A stretch of 64,000 nucleotides of DNA from Candidatus Cottocaccamicrobium excrementipullorum (GTDB taxonomy: Bacteria > Bacillota > Clostridia > Lachnospirales > Lachnospiraceae): the NCBI GenBank assembly GCA_018713255.1, contig DVFL01000014.1, positions 1 through 64,000 on the forward strand. Reading direction: 5' to 3'. A program made the position numbers and the translations under genes. The notes beneath the pieces are model-generated. The model was not told the origin of the DNA. It did not search any database and saw nothing but the letters and a program-made list of their open reading frames with translations. Positions 54,589-64,000 of the stretch are shown in pieces (position 1 is the first letter of the stretch; every line of letters begins with the position of its first letter).

Positions 54589-55545
54589 ATGTTGTCGGTA
54601 ACATTTGGAATTCTGGCAGGATGCTGCCTGCTGTATTTTGGGGTGATCGCCCTGTATTCAGGCCTGGAGACATCAGCCATCTGGATATGGCTGGTTCTGG
54701 CTCTTGTCTTTTTTCTTTTGTCCAGGGGATTCTGCTTTTACCAAAAAAATCGGGAGAAGGTGCCCTTGTGGCTCCCTGTCTCGGTGATCACTCTCTTAAT
54801 TACCGGCGTGGTGATTTTCCTCATTCTTCAAGGACTGATTTTCGGAGGAATGATGAGGCCGGCGCCGGCTTATCTGGATTACCTCATTGTTTTAGGCGCA
54901 AGAGTGCGGGAGGACGATATCAGCCTGGCATTAAAATCCAGACTGGACAAGGCCATTCGCTTTCTGGAAGAGCATCCGGAGACTACGCTGGTATTGTCGG
55001 GAGGCCAGGGAGAAGGCGAACCATGCACCGAAGCCATGGCCATGGCGGAGTATCTGCGGTATAACGGCGTGGAGCCGGAGCGGATGCTTCTGGAAACTTA
55101 TTCTACCAATACGACGGAGAATATGATCTGCAGCAAGGCGCTGATTGACGATCAGAGAAGGAAAGCCAGAGAGGAAGAAGAAAGGCGGCAGATCCACCGG
55201 AATAAACAGAGAATGGAGATGGACCGCTTTTTGATGGAGCTTGAACCGCTGCGGGTCAGATCTTGGCCCGGCGCAGGCCCGGGACTTGGAACATCCAGAC
55301 TGCCGGAGGAACAAAATCAGGGCCTTCCCTCTGGGGAATCGGAGGAGATTCTTCCGGACAAGCCGCTGCAGATTGGTGTTCTGACCAGCAATTTCCATTT
55401 ATATCGGGCGCTGCAGATTGGCAAGAAGAACGGTTTTGATCAGCTGTACGGTGTGGCGGCCAGCTCGGACCCAGTGTTGTTTGTCCACTACTGTGTTCGG
55501 GAGAGTCTTGCCATATTAAAAGATAAATTTATGGGAAATATGTAA
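54589..55545 (+). CDS. YdcF/DUF218-type membrane protein
   Basis: DYLIVLGARVREDDISLALKSRLDKAIRFLEEHPETTLVLSGGQGEGE; NTTENMICSKALI; LTSNFHLYRALQI. Confidence 0.88.
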   Translation: MLSVTFGILAGCCLLYFGVIALYSGLETSAIWIWLVLALVFFLLSRGFCFYQKNREKVPLWLPVSVITLLITGVVIFLILQGLIFGGMMRPAPAYLDYLIVLGARVREDDISLALKSRLDKAIRFLEEHPETTLVLSGGQGEGEPCTEAMAMAEYLRYNGVEPERMLLETYSTNTTENMICSKALIDDQRRKAREEEERRQIHRNKQRMEMDRFLMELEPLRVRSWPGAGPGLGTSRLPEEQNQGLPSGESEEILPDKPLQIGVLTSNFHLYRALQIGKKNGFDQLYGVAASSDPVLFVHYCVRESLAILKDKFMGNM

Positions 55546-55564
55546 AAAGAAAGGCAGAGAGAAG

Positions 55565-58498
55565 ATGAAAAAATCCGCTTTGGAAAACTTGACAGCTTAT
55601 GAGCTGAAGGAGGAAAGGGAGTTAAAGGAGATGAACTCCTTAGGCGTAGTTCTGCGGCATAAGAAGACGGGGGCAAGAATCTTTCTCATGGAAAATGAGG
55701 ATGAGAACAAGGTGTTCTGCATTGGTTTCCGCACCCCTCCGGATAACAGCACAGGACTTCAGCATATTCTTGAGCACAGCGTGCTCTGCGGCTCTGAAAA
55801 ATTTCCGGTTAAGGATCCGTTTGTGGAGCTGGTGAAAGGGTCGTTAAATACCTTTTTAAATGCTATGACTTACCCGGACAAGACGGTGTATCCAGTGGCA
55901 AGCTGCAACGACAAAGATTTTCAGAATCTGATGGATGTGTATATGGACGCTGTCCTTCACCCGAATATTTACCATGAGCCCAGGATTTTTAAGCAGGAAG
56001 GCTGGCATTATGAATTGGAGAATGAGGATGATCCCCTTACTATCAACGGCGTGGTTTATAATGAGATGAAAGGCGCCTTCTCCTCGCCGGACAGTGTTTT
56101 GGACCGGGCGGTCACCCATGCGCTGTTTCCAGACACTTGCTATGGTTTTGAGTCCGGCGGAGATCCGTCAGAGATTCCCAGCCTGACTTATGAGCAGTTT
56201 CTGGATTATCACAGCCGGTTTTATCATCCCAGCAACAGCTTTATTTTCCTTTATGGAGACATGAACATGGAGGAGAAGCTTAACTGGCTGGATCAGGCTT
56301 ATTTAAGTCATTATGAATACCGGCAGGTGGATTCTTCGATTTCCCTTCAGAAGCCCTTTGCCAAACCGGTGGATCAGGAAATCCCTTATTCTATTACAGA
56401 GGATGAGGATGAGAAAAAGAGCGCTTATCTTTCTGTGAATACGGTGGCGGGAACAGATCTGGATCCTGAACTTTATGTGGCGTTTCAGATTTTGGAATAC
56501 GCTCTTTTGGATGCGCCGGGAGCGCCGCTTAAAAAGGCTCTGATTGATGCAGGCATCGGCAGTGATGTAACGGGAGGATACGAGAGCGGAATTCTCCAGC
56601 CCTATTTCTCCGTTGTGGCCAAAAACGGGGCGATGGAGCAAAAAGGCGAGTTCTTGGCAGTGGTAAAAGGCACCCTTCGGAAGCTGGCAGACCAGGGAAT
56701 TGATCAGAAGAGTCTTCTGGCGGGATTAAATTATTATGAGTTCCGTTACCGGGAAGCGGATTACGGCGCTGCGCCCAAGGGCCTGATCTACGGCTTGTGG
56801 TCCATGGACAGCTGGCTGTATGACGGAGATCCCATGATGCATCTGGAGTACCAGAAAACCTTTGACCGGTTGAAGGAAGCGGTGAAGGAAGGATATTTTG
56901 AACAGCTGATTAAGACTTATCTTCTGGACAATCCTTTCGAGGCGGTAGTGTCCCTGGTTCCGGTGAAGAATCTGACGGCTCAGGAAGATAAGGCTTTAGC
57001 CAAACGGCTGGAGGAGTACAAGAATTCCTTGAGTCAGGAAGAACGCAGGAAACTGGTGGAGCAGACAAGGGATCTTAAGCTGTATCAGGAAACGCCTTCT
57101 TCGCAGGAGGATTTAAAAAAGATTCCTATGCTGAAGCGCCAGGATATTGGAAGAGACTGCGAGAAGATTCCCTGCCGCAAGAAGGAGATCCAAGGGATTA
57201 CGGTGCTGGAAAGTCCCATGTTTACTGCCGGAATCGGTTATCTTACTCTGCTGTTTAATACGAATGGAGTTTTGCAGGAGGATCTTCCATATGTGGGGCT
57301 GCTGAAATCTGTGCTGGGATATGTGGATACAGAACATTACACCTACGGGGATTTGACCAGCGAGATTTATTTAAACAGCGGCGGCATTGATTTTTCCGTG
57401 ACTTCTTATCCTAATTTACAGGATCCGGAGAAGTTTACAGGAGTTTTCGTGGCGCGGATTAAAGTGCTTTATGATAAGATGGATTTTGCCTTCTCCATCT
57501 TGGCGGAGATTTTCACCAGGTCAAAGCTGGAGGATGAGAAGCGGCTGGGCGAAATTTTGGCGGAGTGCAAGTCCAGGGCCAGAATGCGTCTGGAAAATTC
57601 TTCGCATTCTGCGGCGGTGGCCAGGGCAACGTCATACTTCTCCCCCACTTCCAGCTACAACGATTGTACGGGAGGCATTGGCTATTACTTCTTCCTGGAA
57701 AAGGTGTGCAGGGAGTTTGAAGAGCCGGAGAGCAGGAAGGCGCTGGTGGAAAAGCTTCGCCAGGTATGCAGCCGGGTATTTACCCAGGACCGGATGCTGG
57801 TGAGCCTTACAGCGGAAGAGGAGGCCTTTTTACGGCTTCCTGAGTCGTTGAAAATCCTTACCGGCTGTCTCGAGAAAGGCGATGGTCAGGTTTATCCTTA
57901 TGTGTTCACTCCCGGCAACCGGAATGAGGGCTTTAAGACTGCTTCCCAGGTAAATTATGTGGCCAGATGTGGTTCCTTCGCCGGAACCGGCCTGGAATAT
58001 ACGGGAGCTCTGCGGATTCTGAAGGTGATTTTAAATTATGATTATCTCTGGATCAACCTTCGGGTACAGGGAGGGGCCTACGGCTGCATGAGCGGATTCG
58101 GCCGCTCTGGAGAAGGATATCTGGTATCCTATCGGGATCCTAATTTAAAAGAAACGAATGAAGTTTATGAGAAAATCCCGCAGTATCTTAGACAGTTTAC
58201 CGTAGAGGAGCGGGATATGACGAAATACGTTATCGGCGCCATCAGTGAGCTGGATACGCCTCTCACTCCTTCCATTAAGGGAGCCAGAGCGATTTCTGCT
58301 TATCTTTCCGGCGTTACCTACGAGATGCTTCTTAAGGAACGTGAGGAAATCCTGGATGCGGGACAGGAGGATATTCGGAAGCTGGCGGAGATTGTGGAGG
58401 CAGTGTTAAATACGGGAAGCCTTTGCGTTATTGGAAATGAGGAAAAGGTGAAGGCGGAAAGCGCCATGTTCGGCCAGGTGGAAAATCTGTTCCACTGA
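55565..58498 (+). CDS. M16C-family (insulinase/presequence protease-like) metallopeptidase
   Basis: TGLQHILEHSVLCGSEKFPVKDPFVELVKGSLNTFLNAMTYPDKTVYPVAS. Confidence 0.94.
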   Translation: MKKSALENLTAYELKEERELKEMNSLGVVLRHKKTGARIFLMENEDENKVFCIGFRTPPDNSTGLQHILEHSVLCGSEKFPVKDPFVELVKGSLNTFLNAMTYPDKTVYPVASCNDKDFQNLMDVYMDAVLHPNIYHEPRIFKQEGWHYELENEDDPLTINGVVYNEMKGAFSSPDSVLDRAVTHALFPDTCYGFESGGDPSEIPSLTYEQFLDYHSRFYHPSNSFIFLYGDMNMEEKLNWLDQAYLSHYEYRQVDSSISLQKPFAKPVDQEIPYSITEDEDEKKSAYLSVNTVAGTDLDPELYVAFQILEYALLDAPGAPLKKALIDAGIGSDVTGGYESGILQPYFSVVAKNGAMEQKGEFLAVVKGTLRKLADQGIDQKSLLAGLNYYEFRYREADYGAAPKGLIYGLWSMDSWLYDGDPMMHLEYQKTFDRLKEAVKEGYFEQLIKTYLLDNPFEAVVSLVPVKNLTAQEDKALAKRLEEYKNSLSQEERRKLVEQTRDLKLYQETPSSQEDLKKIPMLKRQDIGRDCEKIPCRKKEIQGITVLESPMFTAGIGYLTLLFNTNGVLQEDLPYVGLLKSVLGYVDTEHYTYGDLTSEIYLNSGGIDFSVTSYPNLQDPEKFTGVFVARIKVLYDKMDFAFSILAEIFTRSKLEDEKRLGEILAECKSRARMRLENSSHSAAVARATSYFSPTSSYNDCTGGIGYYFFLEKVCREFEEPESRKALVEKLRQVCSRVFTQDRMLVSLTAEEEAFLRLPESLKILTGCLEKGDGQVYPYVFTPGNRNEGFKTASQVNYVARCGSFAGTGLEYTGALRILKVILNYDYLWINLRVQGGAYGCMSGFGRSGEGYLVSYRDPNLKETNEVYEKIPQYLRQFTVEERDMTKYVIGAISELDTPLTPSIKGARAISAYLSGVTYEMLLKEREEILDAGQEDIRKLAEIVEAVLNTGSLCVIGNEEKVKAESAMFGQVENLFH

Positions 58499-58525
58499 TC
58501 AAAGAGGGAAGAAAGGAAAGAATCC

Positions 58526-59434
58526 ATGGAGAATACACAGAAGAAATCTGGTTTTGTTACCCTGATCGGCCGGCCTAATGTGGGAAAGTCCACGTTGATG
58601 AACCGGCTGATCGGCCAGAAAATCGCCATTACTTCCAGCAAGCCCCAGACCACCAGAAACCGGATTCAGACGGTATATACGGATGAACGGGGACAGATCA
58701 TTTTCCTGGACACTCCAGGAATTCACAAAGCGAAAAATAAGCTTGGGGAATATATGGTCAATGTGGCGGAGCACACGCTGAAAGAGGTAGATGTGGTGTT
58801 ATGGCTGGTGGAACCCACCACCTTTATTGGAGCAGGAGAACGGCATATTGCAGAGCAGCTGAACAAAACGGACAGGCCGGTAATCCTGGTCATTAATAAG
58901 ATTGACACCATTAAAAATCAGGACGAGGTTATTACTTTTATTGCCGCTTACAAGGATATTTGCAATTTCGCGGAGATCGTGCCCTTGTCTGCCTTGAAAG
59001 GAAAGAATACAGAGCTGCTGACAGAGCTGATTTTTAAATATCTGCCCTATGGACCGGAGTATTACGATGAGGATACGGTAACCGATCAGCCCATGCGCCA
59101 GATCGCTGCAGAGTTAATCCGGGAAAAGGCGCTTCGTCTTCTGGACGATGAGGTGCCCCACGGCATCGCTGTTACCATTGAGAAGATGAAGGAGCGGAAG
59201 GATGGGATTATGGACATTGAGGCTACCATTATCTGCGAGCGTGAGTCCCATAAAGGCATTATTATCGGAAAGGGCGGCAGCATGTTGAAGAAAATCGGAA
59301 GTGCCGCCAGAACGGAGATTCAGAATATGATGGATCTCCAGGTAAATTTAAAGCTTTGGGTGAAGGTCCGGAAGGAATGGCGTGACAGCGAGCTTTATAT
59401 GAAGAATTACGGCTATAATCCAAAGGACACATAA
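58526..59434 (+). CDS. era: GTPase Era
   Basis: GRPNVGKSTLMNRLIGQKIAITSSKPQTTRN; DTPGIHK; NKID; KH domain GIIIGKGGSMLKKIG. Confidence 0.96.
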   Translation: MENTQKKSGFVTLIGRPNVGKSTLMNRLIGQKIAITSSKPQTTRNRIQTVYTDERGQIIFLDTPGIHKAKNKLGEYMVNVAEHTLKEVDVVLWLVEPTTFIGAGERHIAEQLNKTDRPVILVINKIDTIKNQDEVITFIAAYKDICNFAEIVPLSALKGKNTELLTELIFKYLPYGPEYYDEDTVTDQPMRQIAAELIREKALRLLDDEVPHGIAVTIEKMKERKDGIMDIEATIICERESHKGIIIGKGGSMLKKIGSAARTEIQNMMDLQVNLKLWVKVRKEWRDSELYMKNYGYNPKDT

Positions 59435-59467
59435 AAAGGCGGTGAGCCGAAGGAAGGGGGAAGTTCC

Positions 59468-60121
59468 ATGGGGGAATCGGTGAGCCTTACCGGCATGGTT
59501 ATCCGGGCCACCGCCTCAGGAGAGGCGGACCGGCGCCTGGTGATTCTTACCCGGGAGAGAGGGAAAATCACCGCTTTCGCAAGAGGAGCCAAGCGGCCGG
59601 GAAGCAGTCTGATGGGAGCCAGCCGTCCTTTTGTCTTCGGCACCTTCCGGCTTTATGAAGGCCGGGAAGCCTACAGTCTTCAGGGGGCAGAAATTTCCAA
59701 TTACTTCCAGGAGATTTCTGCCGACATGGAGGCAGCCTGTTACGGCTCTTATTTTCTTGAAATGGCAGATTATTACGGCCGGGAGAATCTGGAGGCCACG
59801 GCTTTCCTGACGCTGCTTTATCAGTCCCTCAGAGCGCTGCTAAAGCCGGCCATTCCCAATTGTTTGGTGCGGCGGATTTTTGAGCTTAAGGCGATGGTGC
59901 TGAATGGGGAGTATACGGAGCACCCCGACAGGAAGGTCAGTGATTCCGCCAATTACGCCTGGGAGTTTGTGGTGGCTACGCCGCCCCAGTCGTTGTACCA
60001 GTTTACCTTGACGGAAGAAGTGCTGGCAGAGTTTTCTGCCTGCGTGGAGGATAATCTGCGCCGGTATATAGACCGGCATTTTCATTCCCTGGATATTTTA
60101 AAAGCCATGGAAGGCGGATGA
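59468..60121 (+). CDS. recO: DNA repair protein RecO
   Basis: GMVIRATASGEADRRLVILTRERGKITAFARGAKRPGSSLMGASRPF; directly after era. Confidence 0.9.
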   Translation: MGESVSLTGMVIRATASGEADRRLVILTRERGKITAFARGAKRPGSSLMGASRPFVFGTFRLYEGREAYSLQGAEISNYFQEISADMEAACYGSYFLEMADYYGRENLEATAFLTLLYQSLRALLKPAIPNCLVRRIFELKAMVLNGEYTEHPDRKVSDSANYAWEFVVATPPQSLYQFTLTEEVLAEFSACVEDNLRRYIDRHFHSLDILKAMEGG

Positions 60122-60241
60122 AGAAAGCCTTGAATCAGCGCAAATTTAGTATTGAAAAACCCTCTGAAAGCAGGTATGATAGGGTAGATGCAGCCTTTCA
60201 GGAGAAAGGATGTCTAAACCGGGGAGAGGAAGGATTGCCAG

Positions 60242-60916
60242 GTGAGAAAAAGGAAAGAGCTGAGACTTTTGCTGGCTGCTGCGGCAGCAGGTGCAGGAAT
60301 TTGGGGATGCAGCGGTTTGAATCCGCGGTACGATACCTTTGCGCCGGAGGTCAGCAGTATTTACGTGTCAGCAGAGGGAAAGATCCGCAGCGCTACGGTG
60401 GAGCCCTGCCAGGAGGATTATTACAGCCAGACAAAGCTGGAGGAGTTCATTGCCGGAGAGCTGTCGGAGTATAATGAAGAGCAGGGAGCTCCCAGGCTGG
60501 CCCATAATATGGAAGGGGGACAGGTGCTTCCTGTATCCTTAGTTTCCTGCAGCATTGAGGAGGGGAAAGCCGTGGTAATTTACGAGTATGGCCAAAGCAG
60601 CGATTTCGTAAATTTTGCAGAGGCGTATCATGACAGCGCCAATACGGTTTCTGCTCTGGAGACAGGAAGTGTTTCACAGGGGCAGGAAGAAGGCTGGTTT
60701 TCCGGAGAGAATTTAACTGAGCCGGGATCAGACAGTCCGGTTTCTGAGGAGAAGCTGAATGGACTGGAAGAGAAGATGGCGGTGATGGTGGAAAGCGATC
60801 ATCCCATTACTGTGATGACCGGCGGAAAGATCCTTTATATTACTGGAGGTGCAGCGGTTTCCCATGGAAATACAGCTGAACTTCCAGAAGGAAAAAATCT
60901 GATTATTTTTGAATAA
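60242..60916 (+). CDS. Putative lipoprotein of unknown function (GTG start)
   Basis: RKRKELRLLLAAAAAGAGIWGCSG signal plus lipobox-like sequence; ggagaggaagga upstream. Confidence 0.75.
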   Translation: MRKRKELRLLLAAAAAGAGIWGCSGLNPRYDTFAPEVSSIYVSAEGKIRSATVEPCQEDYYSQTKLEEFIAGELSEYNEEQGAPRLAHNMEGGQVLPVSLVSCSIEEGKAVVIYEYGQSSDFVNFAEAYHDSANTVSALETGSVSQGQEEGWFSGENLTEPGSDSPVSEEKLNGLEEKMAVMVESDHPITVMTGGKILYITGGAAVSHGNTAELPEGKNLIIFE

Positions 60917-60994
60917 ACCTGCAGGCGCAATAGGCAGGATGTTTGCACAACCAAAAACAGGGCCTGGCCCTGAAAGAAAGTAGAGGTAGAGGAT

Positions 60995-62383
60995 ATGGAA
61001 AAGACTATGGAGAAAATCGTAGCCCTTGCGAAAAACAGAGGATTCGTTTATCCTGGTTCCGAGATTTACGGGGGACTGGCGAATACCTGGGACTACGGAA
61101 ATCTTGGCGTTGAGCTGAAGAATAATGTGAAAAGGGCCTGGTGGCAGAAGTTTATTCAGGAAAGCCCGTATAATGTAGGGGTGGACTGTGCCATCTTAAT
61201 GAATTCCCAGACCTGGGTGGCCTCCGGTCATGTGGGCGGATTTTCCGATCCTCTCATGGACTGCAAGGCCTGCAAGGAGCGTTTCAGAGCGGACAAGCTG
61301 ATTGAGGATTATATGGCGGAGCACGGCATTGTTCCGGAAAGCAGCGTGGACGGCTGGTCCCAGGAAGAGATGAAGAAATACATTGACGACAACAATATCT
61401 GCTGCCCAAGCTGCGGCAAGCATGATTTTACTGATATTCGTCAGTTTAATCTGATGTTTAAAACCTTCCAGGGAGTAACAGAGGACGCAAAGAATACCGT
61501 ATATCTTCGCCCGGAGACAGCTCAGGGGATTTTTGTTAACTTTAAAAATGTACAGAGAACCTCAAGAAAGAAGGTTCCCTTCGGCATCGGTCAGATCGGA
61601 AAATCCTTCCGAAATGAGATTACGCCAGGAAACTTTACCTTCCGCACCCGGGAGTTTGAGCAGATGGAGCTGGAATTCTTCTGCAAGCCGGATACGGATC
61701 TGGAGTGGTTTGCCTATTGGAAGGAATTCTGCATTAATTGGCTGAAGACACTGGGCATTAAGGATGATGAGATGCGGGTGAGAGATCATTCTCCCGAAGA
61801 ATTAAGCTTTTACAGCAAGGCCACTTCTGATATTGAATTCTTATTCCCCTTCGGATGGGGCGAGCTTTGGGGCATTGCCGACCGGACGGATTATGACTTA
61901 ACCCAGCATCAGAAGACTTCCGGACAGGATTTAACTTATTTTGACGATGAGCTGAAGGAGAGATATATTCCTTATGTCATTGAACCGTCTCTTGGTGCAG
62001 ACCGTGTAACCTTAGCGTTCCTCTGTGCCGCTTATGATGAAGAGGAGATCGGCGAGGGTGATGTAAGAACGGTTCTTCATTTCCATCCCGCCATCGCTCC
62101 CGTGAAGATCGGAGTGCTTCCGCTGTCGAAGAAGTTAAATGAAGGAGCAGAGAAGATCTATCAGGAGCTGTGCAAGTATTATAACTGCGAGTTTGATGAC
62201 AGAGGCGCCATTGGAAAACGCTACAGAAGACAGGATGAGATCGGAACGCCGTTCTGTATTACTTATGACTTTGATTCTCAAGAGGATCATGCCGTTACTG
62301 TCCGGGATCGGGATACCATGGAGCAGGTGCGGATCCCCATTGAAGGGCTGAAGGCATATTTCGAGGATAAGTTCAGATTTTAA
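60995..62383 (+). CDS. glyS: Glycyl-tRNA synthetase (single-chain type)
   Basis: [59 protein letters not shown]. Confidence 0.96.
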   Translation: MEKTMEKIVALAKNRGFVYPGSEIYGGLANTWDYGNLGVELKNNVKRAWWQKFIQESPYNVGVDCAILMNSQTWVASGHVGGFSDPLMDCKACKERFRADKLIEDYMAEHGIVPESSVDGWSQEEMKKYIDDNNICCPSCGKHDFTDIRQFNLMFKTFQGVTEDAKNTVYLRPETAQGIFVNFKNVQRTSRKKVPFGIGQIGKSFRNEITPGNFTFRTREFEQMELEFFCKPDTDLEWFAYWKEFCINWLKTLGIKDDEMRVRDHSPEELSFYSKATSDIEFLFPFGWGELWGIADRTDYDLTQHQKTSGQDLTYFDDELKERYIPYVIEPSLGADRVTLAFLCAAYDEEEIGEGDVRTVLHFHPAIAPVKIGVLPLSKKLNEGAEKIYQELCKYYNCEFDDRGAIGKRYRRQDEIGTPFCITYDFDSQEDHAVTVRDRDTMEQVRIPIEGLKAYFEDKFRF

Positions 62384-63246
62384 AACTCCAGTTCCCGGAT
62401 GAAGCGCCGGGCGATGGGGGTGAAGGCCGCTCCCTTTTTCCAGATCAAATACATGGGGGCTTCCAGGGGAGGGGACAGAGGCCGGAAAACTAATCCGCTG
62501 CCAGGTCTGGTATCGGTCAGATGCTGGAAGGTGAGAAGATAGCCCAGGCCTTCCTGGGTGAAAACCGCTCCGTTATAAGACAGGCGGAAGGTTCCTTCCA
62601 GCGTCAGCTCTTCGATCCGGCCGCCGCACCATCTAGGAAGATCGGTGCGCCATCCCTGTCCGGAGCAGAAAAGAGGGAGCCCTTTTAAATCTTCAAATGT
62701 GATGAATTCTTTTTGTGCCAGAGGACTGTGGTCGGGCATTATCAGGCCCCACTTGTCAGACTCTGGCATTTTTACTGCCTGATATTTTTCATAGTCCGGT
62801 TCTTCCACAATCACCGCGAAGTCCAGAATCCCCTTGTCCAGTTTTTCTGTTACCTGTTCAGTATCTCCGCTGGTGATATGGTAATGGAAACCTGGGTAAC
62901 GGGCCTTAAATTGTTTAATCACCCGGGCCAGATAACGGATCTGAAAAGATTCTGCACAGCCGAAAGATAAATCTCCTCCGTAAAGATCATCCATGGATGA
63001 GAATTCCTGAGTGATTTTATCGGCAAGAGAAAGGAGATCTTCTGCTCTTTTTTTCAGAAGAATCCCTTCCTCGGTCAGTTCAAGAGAGAAGCTGCGGCGA
63101 ATGAATAATTTTTTCCCCAGCTCTTCTTCAAGGTGTTTCAGCTGCTTAGACAGGGTGGACTGGGATACATGAAGCCGTTGGGCGGCTCTCGTCATATTTT
63201 CCTCACGGGCGGTTTCCAGAAAATAGCGCAGAGTTCGGATTTCCAT
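62380..63246 (-). CDS. LysR-family transcriptional regulator
   Basis: [50 protein letters not shown]. Confidence 0.94.
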   Translation of the reverse strand: MEIRTLRYFLETAREENMTRAAQRLHVSQSTLSKQLKHLEEELGKKLFIRRSFSLELTEEGILLKKRAEDLLSLADKITQEFSSMDDLYGGDLSFGCAESFQIRYLARVIKQFKARYPGFHYHITSGDTEQVTEKLDKGILDFAVIVEEPDYEKYQAVKMPESDKWGLIMPDHSPLAQKEFITFEDLKGLPLFCSGQGWRTDLPRWCGGRIEELTLEGTFRLSYNGAVFTQEGLGYLLTFQHLTDTRPGSGLVFRPLSPPLEAPMYLIWKKGAAFTPIARRFIRELEF

Positions 63247-63493
63247 AAGTGCTGATTCCTTTCCTGCAGAGCGGCGGATTTGCTTTCAGGGCAGAACGGT
63301 GTGTTCCTCCTGGGCACCGATGCTGGGTATAGTTTATCATGAAATGAAAAAAAATCATATCATATATTGAAAAATTCCCATTAGCGAATTCTTGGTTCAT
63401 TTGTTATAATGCTTGCAAAATCAGGAGAGCAGAGCTGGCAATTATCCGAATGCCAGGATTGCAGAACTCTGAAAGACCTAGGCAAAAGAAAGG

Positions 63494-64000
63494 ATGATGA
63501 ATCAGATGGCATATATGGAAGAATTAACGATGACCCAGGAGTGGGATAAGACTTTCCCCAAAAGCGATAAGATGGAACACAGCAAGGTAACCTTTCATAA
63601 CCGCTATGGAATTACTCTTGCGGCAGATCTTTATCTTCCCAAGGATAAGGAAGGAAAGCTGCCGGCGATTGCGGTATGCGGACCCTTTGGAGCGGTAAAA
63701 GAGCAGGCCTCCGGTCTTTATGCCCAGACCATGGCGGAGAGAGGTTTCCTTACCATTGCTTTTGATCCTTCCTTTACGGGAGAAAGCGGCGGGGAACCCC
63801 GGTATATGGCTTCGCCAGATATTAATACAGAGGATTTTCAGGCGGCAGTGGATTTTTTGTCCCTTCATCCAAGGGTGGATTCGGAGCGGATCGGCATTAT
63901 CGGTATCTGCGGCTGGGGCGGCATGGCGTTAAATGCAGCGGCTCTGGATACCAGAGTTAAAGCGACGGTCGCCTCCACCATGTACGATATGACCCGTGTG
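63494..64000 (+). CDS. Alpha/beta hydrolase (dienelactone-hydrolase-like), runs off the window end
   Basis: Open reading to the window edge (absent from the ORF track): VTFHNRYGITLAADLYLPKDKEGKLPAIAVCGPFGAVKEQ ... GICGWGGMALNAAALDTRVKATVASTMYDM. Confidence 0.85.
   Translation, partial: MMNQMAYMEELTMTQEWDKTFPKSDKMEHSKVTFHNRYGITLAADLYLPKDKEGKLPAIAVCGPFGAVKEQASGLYAQTMAERGFLTIAFDPSFTGESGGEPRYMASPDINTEDFQAAVDFLSLHPRVDSERIGIIGICGWGGMALNAAALDTRVKATVASTMYDMTRV

Noticed and set aside
60118-60474. 118-aa ORF overlapping recO by ATGA
   Set aside because: Overlaps the better-supported GTG-started lipoprotein (60242) in another frame; translation is not protein-family-like.

Overview
A 64 kb chromosomal segment, almost certainly from a gut-type Lachnospiraceae/Clostridia (inferred from gene families and order; no rRNA present). 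It is densely coding. (1) 0-3.5 kb: two overlapping GHKL-type sensor ORFs with a GC-rich palindromic insert, then an AT-rich island with a two-gene AAA15-type ATPase + small partner cassette, the best candidate for an undescribed or decaying defence-like system. (2) 3.5-27 kb: carbohydrate utilisation and surface sugar genes: two paralogous orphan solute-binding lipoproteins each next to an AraC regulator, a six-hairpin-type glycosidase, two GH43 enzymes, a tyrosine recombinase, and a GDP-L-fucose cassette (gmd-fcl-manC-pgm). It also holds an HD+MBL fusion protein and an Fe-ADH. (3) 27-40 kb: exopolysaccharide-like genes with an apparent gene-fusion scar (epimerase/DUF4956), a large degenerate-GGDEF/EAL protein directly coupled to a CheB-CheR-PAS fusion, and a FliB-like protein. 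(4) 40-64 kb: mostly conserved housekeeping genes (citrate synthase, prmA-rsmE-cysteine desulfurase-thiI, mtaB, ireB-ruvX-DUF1292, rnj, mltG-like/trmR/trhP, M16 protease, era-recO, glyS) plus regulators. I see no CRISPR array, tRNA, rRNA or recognisable IS element. All family calls come from reading the translated motifs by eye; none was checked against a database.
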